The notes: generated by a model not told the origin, from the letters alone. A stretch of DNA of 64,000 nt from Sulfuricaulis sp. (GCF_024653915.1 NZ_JANLGY010000020.1:1-64000); one strand, 5' to 3'; positions 8,709 through 19,107 are shown, numbered from the stretch's first letter. Numbers and translations: made by a program.

Positions 8709-10643
8709 ATGGAAACGCCCGATCCGAAATATAAACACAAACCTTCCGAGAAACACACGCTCGAAGAGGTGCTGAAGTCGCTACAGGACCTGATACGCAA
8801 CGATTTCTCCGAGAGTACGGCCGGCACAAACAAACCGATAACGTCAGCGACGGAAGCGCGCCACCCCGATACCACGCCGGAGCCGAAACAGCGTCGTGAA
8901 AGCAAGCCGGTGGCACGGGAAGATTTTGCTCCGGTGTCACCCGGATCGGGACCGGTCAATCTGGATGCCGTGATGCGGTCATTGAAAGACCTGATTGGAA
9001 ACGAACTCAACGTTGGCGATGCGCCCAAACCGGCGAGTGAGATGAAATCCGCGGCACATGACGAGTATTTGTCCGCTGAAGAAAAAATCGAAGAGTACAT
9101 CCCGGAAGAACTGGCAGATCTCGATAATGAACTGACCATCGACGAAGCGCCCGCCACGAAGGAAACCAAATCAGCGCCGTCACGCTATGAGTTTCCTGCG
9201 CCTGAAGAAATTACTGCAGCCAGCCTGCCGGAAGAATTAACTCCGTTCGGTGAGGACTTGACCATCGAAGCGCCATCGGCGCTCGAGTCTCCGTACACCT
9301 TGCCTGTTGAACCGGCAGAACCATCTGGTGAAATTGCAGCAGAGCCGACTCCGAGCATGGTGGAACCTGTCCCGGAGGAATTCACGCCGCTCGACGAGGA
9401 GTTGACGTTCGAGGAACCGCTGGAAGCGGCACCTCCCCCCGCCGTACCGACAGTGGCAGCAGAACTGCCCGGTGAAATCTCGCCGGAGCTTTTCGAAGAA
9501 CCTGTGACACCGCCACCAGCCGCGGTCACGTCCATGTCAGCGCCAGAGGTGAATCTCGCGGCAGGCACACAGCATGAAATGTTCCTTGAGACTTCGTCGC
9601 CACGTCCCTCTGAGCCCGAGGCGGTTGCAACAGACTCCGCCCCGGCAACGGCCGCGGACGCAGCGCCCGTCGATCAGCACGAACAACCCATGGAAGCGAA
9701 GCAGGAAAGCGTGCCCGAGGCCCTGCCGACCATTGAAGTCGAAGAAAGCTTCGATGATCACGATTATTTCGCCGCTACCCCGCCGTCAGCATCGGAATCA
9801 GAAGAGACCATTGCCGTGGACGCGGAAATCACCTCTGAACCGGAGATCGTTGCGACCCCGGCAGCAGAACCTACAGCGCCACCAGCGCCTCCGGAAATAG
9901 CGGCGGCTCCAGAATCACCTGTGGCGTCAGTCAAAACTACCGGGAAGAAAATTACCCTGGAGACAGCGAACGAGCCGACCCCGGAATGGCAGCGGGATGG
10001 TTATTCAGTAGACTTCAATTCGTCTGACCTGAGTCCGCCGCTGCCGGAAGAATCGGATATTGCCCCCCCTCAAACCAGCTCGACAATTGCTTCTGCCGAG
10101 GAAAAGTTTCAGCACAGTTATTCGGTGGATTTTGAATCGTCCGATTTGAGCCCACCGTTGCCGGAAGAATCGGATTTGGCCTCGTCAGAGGCAGGCGCGT
10201 CAGCGGAGAACGAACCCCCGGTCGAATTAGCCAAGGCCGACAGTTTCCCGGCACCGGAATCCAAACCCGCGGCACCGCCGCCGGAACCGCCCGCCGTTGA
10301 AACCAAGTCCGAAACTCCGGCTGAAACAGAATCGCCGCCACAGATCACGGATACGGCAGTACCAGAAGCGGAGGCATCGGCAGCGTCCAATCTCGATGAC
10401 ATTCCGGTACTGAATGAAGTGGTGGCGCCGCCCGCGGGGCGCGTGTCGAAAACCAAACCTTCCAAGCCCTCCCCCAAACCATCGTTGCCCGCGCCGGACC
10501 GCGCGCGCGAAATCGTGGTGCGGGCGGTGGCCAAGCTCAATGTCGAAATGCGCAAAACCGGCAGCGCCGGGCTCGACACCAAGACCATCCTGCGGCTGCA
10601 ACAGCTGATACGCCAGGAACTCGAAAAAGGCGGGGAGAAATGA
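8709..10643 (+). CDS. Long acidic Pro-rich low-complexity protein
   Basis: 644 residues with no enzyme domain recognised. Two related amphipathic helices lie at the N-terminus (TLEEVLKSLQDLIRNDF, 17-33, and LDAVMRSLKDLIGNEL, 85-100). A long Glu/Pro/Ala-rich and probably disordered region follows, with three copies of a PEExxxLxxELTxxEAP-like unit (about 132, 174 and 222). Two near-identical YSVDFxSSDLSPPLPEESD units sit near 432 and 469. A basic helical C-terminus begins at REIVVRAVAKLNVEMRKTG. Helix, acidic linker, helix recalls PopZ-type polar scaffolds, and the first helix is loosely like the PopZ N-terminal motif; this is inference. It starts 3 bp after holC, so it belongs to that operon. 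Confidence 0.8.
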   Translation: METPDPKYKHKPSEKHTLEEVLKSLQDLIRNDFSESTAGTNKPITSATEARHPDTTPEPKQRRESKPVAREDFAPVSPGSGPVNLDAVMRSLKDLIGNELNVGDAPKPASEMKSAAHDEYLSAEEKIEEYIPEELADLDNELTIDEAPATKETKSAPSRYEFPAPEEITAASLPEELTPFGEDLTIEAPSALESPYTLPVEPAEPSGEIAAEPTPSMVEPVPEEFTPLDEELTFEEPLEAAPPPAVPTVAAELPGEISPELFEEPVTPPPAAVTSMSAPEVNLAAGTQHEMFLETSSPRPSEPEAVATDSAPATAADAAPVDQHEQPMEAKQESVPEALPTIEVEESFDDHDYFAATPPSASESEETIAVDAEITSEPEIVATPAAEPTAPPAPPEIAAAPESPVASVKTTGKKITLETANEPTPEWQRDGYSVDFNSSDLSPPLPEESDIAPPQTSSTIASAEEKFQHSYSVDFESSDLSPPLPEESDLASSEAGASAENEPPVELAKADSFPAPESKPAAPPPEPPAVETKSETPAETESPPQITDTAVPEAEASAASNLDDIPVLNEVVAPPAGRVSKTKPSKPSPKPSLPAPDRAREIVVRAVAKLNVEMRKTGSAGLDTKTILRLQQLIRQELEKGGEK

Positions 10644-10768
10644 AGCAACCGGATAATCAAGTGAAATAAACCCGATAACTCACTAGAATTCCGCCCCCTG
10701 TTTCAACATTTACTGTTTCCTTGAGTAGTTTTCGGGAAGGGGTAAGGTACTTTCCCGAGCATCATAAA

Positions 10769-13585
10769 ATGAGCCAGAACCCACAAAAACCCGCTGGCGG
10801 CGACCCGACGTCCGAGAGCACCCTGAGCAAATCCTACGATCCGCACGCGATCGAAGCACGGATCTATGAAACCTGGGAGCGCGCAGGCTATTTCTCCGCC
10901 ACCGGTCAGGGTGCTCCCTACTGCATCATGATCCCGCCGCCCAATGTCACCGGTAGCCTGCACATGGGTCATGCGTTCCAGGACACGCTCATGGACACGC
11001 TCACGCGCTACCACCGCATGCAGGGCGACAACACCCTGTGGCAGGCGGGCACCGACCACGCCGGCATCGCCACCCAGATGGTGGTCGAACGCCAACTCGA
11101 GGCCGAGGGCAAAACGCGCCACGACCTCGGGCGCGAGGAATTCGTCAAGCGCGTGTGGAAGTGGAAGGCCGAATCCGGCGGCACCATCACGCGCCAGTTG
11201 CGGCGCATGGGCGCCTCGCTCGACTGGTCACGCGAACGCTTCACCATGGACGAAGGGCTGTCGCGCGCGGTCACCGAAGTCTTTGTACGGCTTCACGATG
11301 AAGGTCTGATTTATCGCGGCCAACGCCTCGTGAACTGGGACCCGGTGCTGCACACCGCGGTCTCCGACCTCGAAGTCGTTTCCGAGGAAGAAGCCGGCCA
11401 TCTCTGGCACATTCGTTATCCCATCGTGGGCACGAAGGAACATCTCGTTGTCGCCACCACCCGTCCGGAAACCATGCTGGGCGATACCGCCGTGGCGGTC
11501 CATCCGGAAGACGAACGCTATAAGAAATTCATCGGCAAGGTGGTCGAGCTACCGCTCACGGGCCGCAAGATCCCCGTTATCGCCGACGACTATGTAGACA
11601 AGGAATTCGGCTCCGGTTGCGTCAAGATTACTCCCGCGCATGACTTCAACGACTATGAAGTCGGCAAACGACACAACCTGCCGCTGATCAATATTTTTTC
11701 TATTGACGCACACATTGAACTATCGGGCTCTCCTTATCATGGGCTCGACCGCTTCAAGGCACGCAAGCAGCTCGTCTTGGATCTCGAAACTCAAAATCTG
11801 CTCGAAAGGGTCCAGGACCATAAACTCATGGTTCCGCGCGGCGACCGTACCGGTGCCGTGATCGAGCCTTTTCTCACTGATCAGTGGTACGTGAAGGTCG
11901 CGCCGCTCGCCGCTGAGGCCATCAAGGCGGTCGAAGATGGCCATATCAAGTTCGTGCCAGAGAACTGGACTAAGACTTACTACGAGTGGATGCGCAACAT
12001 TCAGGACTGGTGTATCTCACGCCAGATCTGGTGGGGCCATCGCATACCGGCGTGGTATGACGAGAATGACAAGTTCTACGTCGGCCGCACTGAGGCCGAA
12101 GTTCGCGCCAAACACAATCTTGGCGCTCGCGTCCTGAAACAGGACGAGGATGTGCTGGATACGTGGTTTTCTTCAGCACTGTGGCCATTCTCAACCCTCG
12201 GCTGGCCGGAGCAGACCAAAGAGCTGAAAACCTTTTATCCCACGAGCGTACTGGTTACCGGCTTTGACATCATTTTCTTCTGGGTTGCACGCATGATCAT
12301 GATGGGGCTCAAATTCACCGGCGAGGTTCCGTTCCAGCAGATATATATCACCGGCCTGATTCGCGATGCGCATGGTCAGAAGATGTCGAAATCCAAGGGC
12401 AATATCCTCGACCCGATCGATCTTATTGACGGCATCGATCTCGAATCGCTGGTACGCAAGCGTACCAGCGGACTGATGCAGCCGCAGATGGCGAAAAAGA
12501 TTGAGCAGGCCACGCGCAAGGAGTTCCCGCAAGGCATTCCGACCTTCGGCACCGATGCCCTGCGCTTCACCATGGCCAGTCTCGCCACCCAGGGACGTGA
12601 CATCAAGTTCGATCTCGGGCGTATCGACGGGTATCGCAATTTCTGCAACAAACTCTGGAACGCGGCACGCTACGTGCTGATGAACACCGAGGGTCAGGAT
12701 TGCGGGGTGAGCGCAAAAATTGAACTCAATGCCGCCGATCGCTGGATTATTTCGCGCCTGCAGGAAGTCGCCGCAGAAGTGGAAATGAATTTCCGCGACT
12801 ATCGCTTCGATCTTGCCTCGCAGGCGATTTACAGCTTCGTCTGGCATGAGTATTGCGACTGGTATCTGGAGCTCTCCAAGGTCGTGCTGACCGGCGTCGA
12901 CAGCCGGCCGGAACAACTGCGCGGCACGCGCCGGACCCTGGTACAAGTACTGGAAACTGCGCTGCGCCTGCTGCACCCCATCATGCCCTTCATCACCGAG
13001 GAAGTCTGGCAGCGCATCGCGAAACTCGCAGGTAAGGCTGGCGCCACCATCATGCGCGAGCCCTACCCTCGGTTGGATAAAAACCTGATCGATACCGAGG
13101 CGAGCGAGGAAATGCGCTGGGCCATGGCGGTGATCACCGGCGTGCGCAACATCCGCGGCGAAATGGACATCTCTCCCGGCAAACCGCTGCCGCTAATGTT
13201 CCAGGATGGTTTCGCGGCTGACAAAAAATATCTCGAAACCAACCGTCCGTATCTTTCAGCGCTGGCGCGGGCCGAATCCATTACCTGGCTCGACAAGGGG
13301 CAGGAGGCACCCGAATCCGCCACGGCCCTGGTCGGTCACATGAAAGTACTCATTCCGCTCGGTTCACTGATCGACAAGCAGGCGGAACTGGATCGGCTTG
13401 GCAAGGAAATGGAAAAAATCGAAAAGGACCTGTCCAAGGCCAAAACCAAACTGGCCAATGCTGATTTCGTCGCGCGCGCGCCAAAAAACGTGGTTGAGCA
13501 GGAGCAAGGTCGCGTGCAACAATTTGAAACGGCACTGGTCAATCTGCGAAACCAGCGCGCCAAGGTAGAAGCGTTGCCGGGCTGA
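10769..13585 (+). CDS. valS: Valyl-tRNA synthetase
   Basis: 938 residues from the ATG at 10769; a longer frame from a TTG at 10721 adds an unlikely tail. Class I synthetase that charges tRNA-Val and edits threonyl products. The HIGH motif is HMGH (65-68) in [15 protein letters not shown], and KMSKS is at 538-542. The CP1 editing domain contains the [17 protein letters not shown] block. The C-terminal helical arm ([20 protein letters not shown]) is the tRNA-binding coiled coil. The length matches the family. Confidence 0.97.
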   Translation: MSQNPQKPAGGDPTSESTLSKSYDPHAIEARIYETWERAGYFSATGQGAPYCIMIPPPNVTGSLHMGHAFQDTLMDTLTRYHRMQGDNTLWQAGTDHAGIATQMVVERQLEAEGKTRHDLGREEFVKRVWKWKAESGGTITRQLRRMGASLDWSRERFTMDEGLSRAVTEVFVRLHDEGLIYRGQRLVNWDPVLHTAVSDLEVVSEEEAGHLWHIRYPIVGTKEHLVVATTRPETMLGDTAVAVHPEDERYKKFIGKVVELPLTGRKIPVIADDYVDKEFGSGCVKITPAHDFNDYEVGKRHNLPLINIFSIDAHIELSGSPYHGLDRFKARKQLVLDLETQNLLERVQDHKLMVPRGDRTGAVIEPFLTDQWYVKVAPLAAEAIKAVEDGHIKFVPENWTKTYYEWMRNIQDWCISRQIWWGHRIPAWYDENDKFYVGRTEAEVRAKHNLGARVLKQDEDVLDTWFSSALWPFSTLGWPEQTKELKTFYPTSVLVTGFDIIFFWVARMIMMGLKFTGEVPFQQIYITGLIRDAHGQKMSKSKGNILDPIDLIDGIDLESLVRKRTSGLMQPQMAKKIEQATRKEFPQGIPTFGTDALRFTMASLATQGRDIKFDLGRIDGYRNFCNKLWNAARYVLMNTEGQDCGVSAKIELNAADRWIISRLQEVAAEVEMNFRDYRFDLASQAIYSFVWHEYCDWYLELSKVVLTGVDSRPEQLRGTRRTLVQVLETALRLLHPIMPFITEEVWQRIAKLAGKAGATIMREPYPRLDKNLIDTEASEEMRWAMAVITGVRNIRGEMDISPGKPLPLMFQDGFAADKKYLETNRPYLSALARAESITWLDKGQEAPESATALVGHMKVLIPLGSLIDKQAELDRLGKEMEKIEKDLSKAKTKLANADFVARAPKNVVEQEQGRVQQFETALVNLRNQRAKVEALPG

Positions 13586-13631
13586 GCCGGAGGCGCATCA
13601 TTATCCCTGACATTCACCACAAGGAGTCACC

Positions 13632-14345
13632 ATGAAAACCGGTTTTGTGTTCGGCTTGCTCGCCCTCTCCCTTTCCCTGAACGCCTGGGGCAAGGAGCCA
13701 GCGAGTTTCAAGACAGACAAACAGAAATTTAGTTACACCGCAGGTTACCAAATCGGACAGAACCTGAAGCGCCAGAACCTCGACCTGGATTCCAAGACCT
13801 TTAGCCAAGGTGTGCAGGACGCAATATCTGACGCCAAGCCCCGTCTCAAAACAGAAGAAATGCAGGCGGCAGTTCAATCTCAGCAGAAAAAAGATATGGA
13901 AAAACAGGAGGTACTGATGAATAAGAATCTGGAAGCCGGACAGGCCTTTCTTGCGACCAACAAGAAAAAGGATGGCGTGATAGCACTGCCCAGCGGTTTG
14001 CAATACAAGGTCATCACCGAGGGCAAGGGCAAGCAACCCAAGAGCACCGATTCGGTTGTCGCCCACTATCGCGGTACGCTGATCAACGGCACCGAGTTCG
14101 ACAGTTCTTACAAGCGCAATGAACCGGCGACTTTCCCGGTGGCGGGCGTGATCAAAGGCTGGCAGGAAGCCCTGCCATTAATGAAGGAAGGTTCCAAGTG
14201 GCAGGTATTCATCCCAGCCGATCTGGCCTATGGCGCGCGCGGTGCTGGCGCGGCAATCGGCCCGAATGAAGCGCTGATCTTCGATATCGAACTGCTTAGC
14301 GTGAAGAGCAACGCCGAAGGCGCGCAGGCCAAGGAAGATAAATAG
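13632..14345 (+). CDS. FKBP-type peptidyl-prolyl isomerase, exported
   Basis: 237 residues, FkpA/Mip-like. A signal peptide (MKTGFVFGLLALSLSLNAWG) is followed by the helical dimerisation domain containing FSYTAGYQIGQNLKRQNLDL. A FKBP domain then runs from about 115 to 228 with LPSGLQYKVITEG, GTEFDSSYKR, VIKGWQEALPLMKEGSKWQV and LAYGARGAG. It should catalyse proline isomerisation in periplasmic proteins and act as a chaperone. There is no lipobox cysteine. A strong AAGGAG site lies 7 nt before the ATG. It converges with the next gene, 10 bp away. Confidence 0.93.
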   Translation: MKTGFVFGLLALSLSLNAWGKEPASFKTDKQKFSYTAGYQIGQNLKRQNLDLDSKTFSQGVQDAISDAKPRLKTEEMQAAVQSQQKKDMEKQEVLMNKNLEAGQAFLATNKKKDGVIALPSGLQYKVITEGKGKQPKSTDSVVAHYRGTLINGTEFDSSYKRNEPATFPVAGVIKGWQEALPLMKEGSKWQVFIPADLAYGARGAGAAIGPNEALIFDIELLSVKSNAEGAQAKEDK

Positions 14346-14355
14346 AAAGAGATTC

Positions 14356-14766
14356 TCAGCCCCGGCGCTTGAGTTTATACGAGGTCATATCCTCCACCAG
14401 CGCCGGACAGGGAATAGCGTCGAGGTTGCCATATTGTCCTATTGCCTGATCGACGAGGGCATGGATATTCCTCACCTCGGCTGAATCGGCAGCACCGGAA
14501 CTCAGGAGCCGCTGCAATCCCAGCAGGCCGCCAAGCTGGATTTTGACCAGCACGCTGTGGGGCATGCTGAGCAGATCGTCCTCCACCCCAAACGCGGGCA
14601 AAGCCGCGGCTTTCATTTGCTGGTATAGCTTCTCGCAGCGTAGATGAGCCTCTTCAGATGCGCAGGCAATATCCGGCCCGCCGCGTCGTGTTACCTGTTC
14701 ACCCTTCTCACAGCCAAACTGTTTGGTGATCAGGGTGTTACTGAAGGCGCATTTGTACGGTTCCAT
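14356..14766 (-). CDS. Cys-rich hypothetical protein
   Basis: 136 residues from the ATG at 14766, preceded by a purine-rich AAGGCGA site; a longer frame overlaps the upstream gene out of character. The N-terminal third carries spaced cysteines in KCAFSNTLITKQFGCEKGE, GPDIACASEE and LRCEKLY. This pattern could bind a metal or an iron-sulfur cluster. The rest is helical, with LQLGGLLGLQRLL-like segments. I do not recognise the family's function. It lies 19 bp downstream of an Xre/MbcA/ParS-type gene on the same strand and is probably co-transcribed with it. Confidence 0.7.
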   Translation of the reverse strand: MEPYKCAFSNTLITKQFGCEKGEQVTRRGGPDIACASEEAHLRCEKLYQQMKAAALPAFGVEDDLLSMPHSVLVKIQLGGLLGLQRLLSSGAADSAEVRNIHALVDQAIGQYGNLDAIPCPALVEDMTSYKLKRRG

Positions 14767-14785
14767 GCATTCGCCTTGCCCTTGC

Positions 14786-15196
14786 TTACTTGGGTTTTTC
14801 GTCCGAACCGCTGATATGCCAGTCGTAGGCACAGTCCAGATGAGTGCGCACGGCAACAATGCCTCCCAATCCATCCTCAAGCATGGCGGCCAACGGTGAG
14901 CGGTTGTCGAAGCGATGATTCATCTTGTTCATCCAGATGTTTCCCATGTGCGCGTTGCGCGGATAGGACGTACGCAGGGCGTCGGCAATGCCGATCAGAT
15001 GCTCGATACGCTCCATGACTGGCTCGCCTTCCGGAAACGGGGTGCCCTGACGATATTGACGCACCGCACCGGGACGCGTGCCTGCCGGCAGTGCCAGCAA
15101 GGCGATCTGGTCGGCAGCGGCGATACCCCAACTATCCAACAGACCGACAATGGCGCGGGTCAAGGCAATGCGGTCTTCCAAGTTCATTTTCTGCAT
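14786..15196 (-). CDS. Xre/MbcA/ParS-type (DUF2384) protein
   Basis: 136 residues. The C-terminal half, with MERIEHLIGIADALRTSYP, then WMNKMNHRFDNRSPLAAML and GLGGIVAVRTHLD, matches the DUF2384 antitoxin domain, which in TA pairs contacts the toxin. The N-terminal part (residues 1-55) is helical and may be an HTH. In classical pairs the partner is a RES or related toxin, but here the neighbour is a Cys-rich protein without RES motifs. The gene might therefore be a regulator or sensor rather than an antitoxin. The start could also be the ATG three codons downstream. Confidence 0.75.
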   Translation of the reverse strand: MQKMNLEDRIALTRAIVGLLDSWGIAAADQIALLALPAGTRPGAVRQYRQGTPFPEGEPVMERIEHLIGIADALRTSYPRNAHMGNIWMNKMNHRFDNRSPLAAMLEDGLGGIVAVRTHLDCAYDWHISGSDEKPK

Positions 15197-15279
15197 GCTG
15201 AGACCAGCATGGTAAATCCCGCCAATGATGGCTGTAAACGCACATCATTCATAATGACATCCGGCCGAGTAAAGCCGTA

Positions 15280-16860
15280 TCAGTGCTCGCGCGTGGCGAG
15301 AAAACGGATCTGCGGCCAGCGCTCCATCGTGAGATGGAGATTAACCAGCGTCGGCGCCAGATAAGTCAGGTTGCCAGCCCGATCGAGAGCGAGACGGGCC
15401 TCGCCATTGCGACGGAACTCCTCAAGCTTCTTCGGCTCATCGCAGTCCACCCAGCGCGCGGTGGTTACGTCAATGTCATCGTAGGTGCATTCCACGCCAT
15501 ATTCGTGCTTCAGGCGATAGGCCACCACGTCGAATTGCAGAGCACCCACCGCCCCGAGAATGAGGTCATTGCTGATCAACGGACGGAATATCTGCGTGGC
15601 GCCCTCTTCACTCAGCTGATCCAACCCCTTCTGCAGCGCCTTCATGCGCAGCGGATCACGCAGCACCACGCGCCGGAAGAGTTCGGGTGCAAAATACGGA
15701 ATTCCGGCGAATTTCAGGTCCTCTCCCTCGGTGAAGGTATCCCCGATCTGGATTGTGCCGTGGTTATGCAAGCCGATAATGTCCCCGGCATAGGCCTCGT
15801 CGACCTGTTCGCGCTCGCGAGCCATGAAAGTAATCGCATTGGCGATCTGAACATCACGATTCAGGCGCACCTGATGCATTTTCATGCCTTTCACATATTT
15901 ACCGGAAGTAATGCGGAAGAACGCGATGCGGTCGCGATGTTTGGGGTCCATGTTCGCCTGGATCTTGAACACGAAACCGGTCAAGGCCGTCTCGTCCGGC
16001 GCCACCGTGCGCGTGTTGGTCGTGCGTGCCAGCGGCGGCGGTGCGTGCCGCGTAAAATCATCAAGTAATTCGCGTATGCCAAAATTATTGATCGCCGAAC
16101 CGAAGAATACCGGTGACAGCTCGCCGCGCAAATACTGCTCCGGATCAAACTCATGGCTAGCGCCCTTGACCAGTTCGATTTCCGTCCGCAGCTCAGTGAC
16201 CTGTTCGCCGAGTATAGCGTCCAGTTCCGGATTGTTGAGGCCGCGAATAACCACGCCTTGCTGAATCTTGCCACCATGTTGCGGGCTGAAAAAATGCACG
16301 CTGTCTTGAGCCAGATGATAGACACCCTTGAAGCGCCTGCCGCTGCCAATGGGCCAGGTCACGGGTGCGCAACGTATCTTGAGCACGGTCTCAACTTCAT
16401 CCATGAGTTCGACCGGATCGCGCGACTCACGATCGAGCTTGTTGATGAAGGCCATGATCGGTGTGTGCCGCAAGCGGCAGACTTCCATCAGCTTGATGGT
16501 GCGCTCCTCCACGCCCTTCGCCCCGTCGATCACCATCAGCGCTGAATCCACGGCCGTGAGCGTGCGATAAGTATCCTCGGAAAAATCCTCGTGGCCGGGC
16601 GTATCGAGAAGATTAATGATGTAGTCCTGATAGGGAAATTGCATCACCGAGGAGGTCACGGAGATGCCGCGCTGTTTCTCGAGCTCCATCCAGTCGGACG
16701 TGGCATGCCGCGCCGCCTTGCGTCCCTTGACCGAACCCGCAAGCTGGATCGCGCCACCGAACAGCAACAGCTTTTCGGTAAGCGTGGTCTTGCCCGCGTC
16801 GGGATGAGAGATGATGGCGAACGTGCGACGCCGGGCGATCTCGGACAGGAAATCGGTCAT
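15280..16860 (-). CDS. prfC: Peptide chain release factor 3
   Basis: 526 residues, the typical RF3 length. RF3 is a translational GTPase that recycles RF1/RF2 from the ribosome after termination. The P-loop is [13 protein letters not shown] (18-30), followed by switch and G-motif segments [33 protein letters not shown] and NKLDRESRD. The [13 protein letters not shown] segment and C-terminal domain are intact. A strong terminator separates it from the cold-shock gene upstream, so it must have its own promoter within about 40 bp of its start or rely on read-through. Confidence 0.97.
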   Translation of the reverse strand: MTDFLSEIARRRTFAIISHPDAGKTTLTEKLLLFGGAIQLAGSVKGRKAARHATSDWMELEKQRGISVTSSVMQFPYQDYIINLLDTPGHEDFSEDTYRTLTAVDSALMVIDGAKGVEERTIKLMEVCRLRHTPIMAFINKLDRESRDPVELMDEVETVLKIRCAPVTWPIGSGRRFKGVYHLAQDSVHFFSPQHGGKIQQGVVIRGLNNPELDAILGEQVTELRTEIELVKGASHEFDPEQYLRGELSPVFFGSAINNFGIRELLDDFTRHAPPPLARTTNTRTVAPDETALTGFVFKIQANMDPKHRDRIAFFRITSGKYVKGMKMHQVRLNRDVQIANAITFMAREREQVDEAYAGDIIGLHNHGTIQIGDTFTEGEDLKFAGIPYFAPELFRRVVLRDPLRMKALQKGLDQLSEEGATQIFRPLISNDLILGAVGALQFDVVAYRLKHEYGVECTYDDIDVTTARWVDCDEPKKLEEFRRNGEARLALDRAGNLTYLAPTLVNLHLTMERWPQIRFLATREH

Positions 16861-16902
16861 GCCTGATATGAGAAAAATTGAGGCGTGCGATTATACAAAA
16901 AA

Positions 16903-16927
16903 GAAACCCCGCCATGGGCGGGGTTTC
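16903..16927 (-). terminator. Intrinsic terminator after cold-shock gene
   Basis: A perfect 11-bp stem gaaaccccgcc/ggcggggtttc with a 3-nt loop. On the minus strand it is followed by a T-run (positions 16902 down to 16895). It sits between csp and prfC and terminates csp. Confidence 0.9.
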
Positions 16928-16950
16928 CAAACAGACGGCTTATGCCAGTC

Positions 16951-17157
16951 TTAGGCGTCGACGACAACCTTGGTTGCCTGCATGCCTTTCGGACCCTTCT
17001 GGGACTCGAAGCTCACGCTCTGCCCCTCAGCCAGGGACTTGAAACCGCTGCCCTGGATGACGGAGTGATGCACAAACACATCTTCGCCGCCATCCTGCGG
17101 TTTGATGAAGCCAAAGCCCTTTGAATCGTTGAACCACTTAACTGTACCAGTACGCAT
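16951..17157 (-). CDS. Cold-shock domain protein
   Basis: 68 residues, a single CspA-type OB fold. RNP1 is KGFGFI (13-18) and RNP2 is VFVHHS (27-32). Such proteins bind single-stranded RNA or DNA and melt mRNA structure. The N-terminus [20 protein letters not shown] is canonical. A long AT-containing upstream region (17158 to about 17290, minus strand), with TATATT about 125 nt before the start, suggests a long 5' UTR as in cspA genes. A strong terminator follows the gene. Confidence 0.95.
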   Translation of the reverse strand: MRTGTVKWFNDSKGFGFIKPQDGGEDVFVHHSVIQGSGFKSLAEGQSVSFESQKGPKGMQATKVVVDA

Positions 17158-17348
17158 TAAATAACCTCGAATAAAAGTTGGTGTTGTGATGCAGAGCGTG
17201 AAAGGAATTTACGGGAGTGATCTAAGTTGCGGATCCACCGAAATACTGACAACAAACTGCAGTCAGGTAAAATATAGCCGATCATTTGGCGAAATGCCAC
17301 AAATTGATGACTTGAGGGGTCCCGCCCCTGGCAAGGGCCGGCCGGGCG

Positions 17349-17606
17349 TCAGACCCCGCGCCACAAGGCACGCAGGCGGAATCGCGCCCGCATCGGGAAA
17401 TCCAGTATCCCGCGGTGCCGGCGCACCTCGCGCAGATATAGCTTGGCGACCCGAAAACCGAGACGGAATGAGCGTCGAAAATATTCGACCTTGGTCAACT
17501 GGCCGCCCTTCAAGGCATGCTCGAAACCGGCATTGAAACGGGTCTCCCGCAGAGAAGGCGGTATTCGCAATCCTATGTCACGCGGCGTCGGATAGGTATG
17601 CAACAT
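17349..17606 (-). CDS. Small basic hypothetical protein
   Basis: 85 residues from the ATG at 17606, which has an AGGAGGT ribosome site directly upstream, the strongest reason to accept the gene. The protein is Arg-rich, for example YFRRSFRLGFRVAKLYLREV then RRHRGILDFPMRARFRLR, with no membrane segment or cysteine motif. I do not recognise a function; an RNA- or membrane-surface-binding role would be compatible with the charge. It lies upstream of csp on the same strand with about 190 bp between. Confidence 0.6.
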   Translation of the reverse strand: MLHTYPTPRDIGLRIPPSLRETRFNAGFEHALKGGQLTKVEYFRRSFRLGFRVAKLYLREVRRHRGILDFPMRARFRLRALWRGV

Positions 17607-17704
17607 GATGACCTCCTGCATCAAGGGGCTTATTTTAAATATAGACTCTCACCAACCCGGTTGCTGCCTTGTGTCCTGGTCGGGTCTTTGTAATATCGTA
17701 AAAC

Positions 17705-18380
17705 ACGGCCAATTCCCCTTACGTCTTCGACGCCACGGCGGATAATTTCCACAAGTTGGTGCTGGAAAATTCCGACAAAGGTCCGGTGCTGGTGAACTAC
17801 TGGTCGCCACGTGCCGGCCCGTGCCTGATGCTGATGCCGCGCCTCGTCCGCCTCGCCACCGAGTTTGGCGCGAGCTTTCTGCTCGTGATGTTAAACACCG
17901 ATGACCTCGGGCGTCTGGCGCGTGAGCACGGCGTCAACAGTCTTCCCACGGTCAAGGTGTATCGACGCGGCAAAGTGGTCGACACGCTGCATGGCGCCGA
18001 GTCAGAAACGATATTGCGCAAGTTCATATCTAAACACGTGTAATATCGCTGCCCGAAGAAACCCGACAACATCCGGAAATCCGCATTCTGTCCACACATG
18101 TGGGCTTTATCCGCACGTCACAGGACGCCCCGCCCATCGAAACGCTCGAACGCGCTGTTACTGATAATCCCGATGACCTCGAGACACGTTACAACTGTGC
18201 GCGGTCAATATGACACAGGACAATTTTGAAGAAGCCATGAAACAGTTGCTGGAAAACGTCCGACGCGACAATACGTTTCGTCATCAGGCCGGTCGTGACG
18301 GCTTGTTCGCCATTTTCAGTCTGCTGGGTAAGGATGACGAGCGTGTTCAACGGTACCGCACCCTGCTGAACCAGGCGATG
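17705..18380 (+). pseudogene. ybbN: Decayed cnoX/ybbN co-chaperone gene
   Basis: Three pieces of CnoX (YbbN; thioredoxin domain plus TPRs) lie in order but cannot make one protein. Piece 1 begins ACG GCC AAT TCC CCT TAC at 17705, reading (T)ANSPYVFDATADNF where homologues have MANSPY; a TAA lies two codons upstream and no other start exists. It covers the thioredoxin fold, with SPRAGPC where other thioredoxins have a CxxC. It ends at a TAA at 18041. Piece 2, from about 18052 in another frame, resumes in the late TPR region (THVGFIRTSQDAPPIETLER). Piece 3, from 18192, shifts frame again by one missing C and reads QLCAVNMTQDNFEEAMKQLL to RYRTLLNQAM. Roughly 50 central codons are deleted. Confidence 0.88.
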
Positions 18381-18576
18381 CCCTGGATTGGGGCAGTAAA
18401 CCAACTAATCTTTTCTCGCACATTTGTATGTGCGCCTTCTCCCAATAAAACATCAATTTACTGATACCTCGACGGTCAAAAGTGGCCGTTCGTCGGTCGC
18501 GAGGCATAACCCGATACCTTCATCGTCTATATATCAATAGGTAGATGAAAATAAGGGGTCATTTTCAGGGGGTTCC

Positions 18577-19107
18577 ATGTCAGCCAGATCCACGTGTTTA
18601 TTTCTGATTCTATTCCTGTCGATGTCGGGCATACCGGCATTCAGCGCCGGCCTGGAAGACGCCGATGAGCGACTGTTCAAGGTGCAATTGGCGATGGCGG
18701 AGAATGGCAGCTCACGGGCGCAGTATTATCTGGGCGAAATGCACGAAAACGGATTGGGCACCAAGCAGAACGTCGACGAGGCATTTAAATGGTACGCCAA
18801 GGCCGCGGAACAAGGCGACTCCCTGGCCAAGCGGAAAATCGCGCTTCGTCGGGAGATCATCAGTGAGATACAGAAGGAACAAGAAGCCGAGAAAACGAAA
18901 TCTCCCAGAACCACTGTATTCTCAGGGAAACCAGACAACGTGTCCCGAAAAAACAACATCTCGACGCCAGTGACTGTGGCACAGACTGATCACGCCCGGC
19001 AGACGGAAGACAGCATCAAGGCCGCAGAGAAAGCAAAACGACGTGCCGCGGTACGCGCAATGATTCTCGAGCGCATGCGTCATCCGGTTGGCGAGCTGTT
19101 TGAATAA
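18577..19107 (+). CDS. Exported Sel1-repeat protein
   Basis: 176 residues. A signal peptide (CLFLILFLSMSGIPAFSAG) precedes one clear Sel1/TPR-like repeat (about 44-80), with AQYYLGEMHENGLGTKQNVD and EAFKWYAKAAEQGDSLAK. The rest is polar, Lys/Glu-rich and ends in a helical RRAAVRAMILERMRHPVG segment. Sel1 proteins act as protein-protein adaptors; the partner is unknown. A GGGGG-type ribosome site precedes the ATG. It converges with the next gene. Confidence 0.78.
   Translation: MSARSTCLFLILFLSMSGIPAFSAGLEDADERLFKVQLAMAENGSSRAQYYLGEMHENGLGTKQNVDEAFKWYAKAAEQGDSLAKRKIALRREIISEIQKEQEAEKTKSPRTTVFSGKPDNVSRKNNISTPVTVAQTDHARQTEDSIKAAEKAKRRAAVRAMILERMRHPVGELFE

Noticed and set aside
17756-18043. Functional 95-residue thioredoxin gene starting at TTG 17756
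   Set aside because: Homology continues upstream to an ACG codon and downstream in other frames, and the start would cut the fold, so it is a cnoX remnant.
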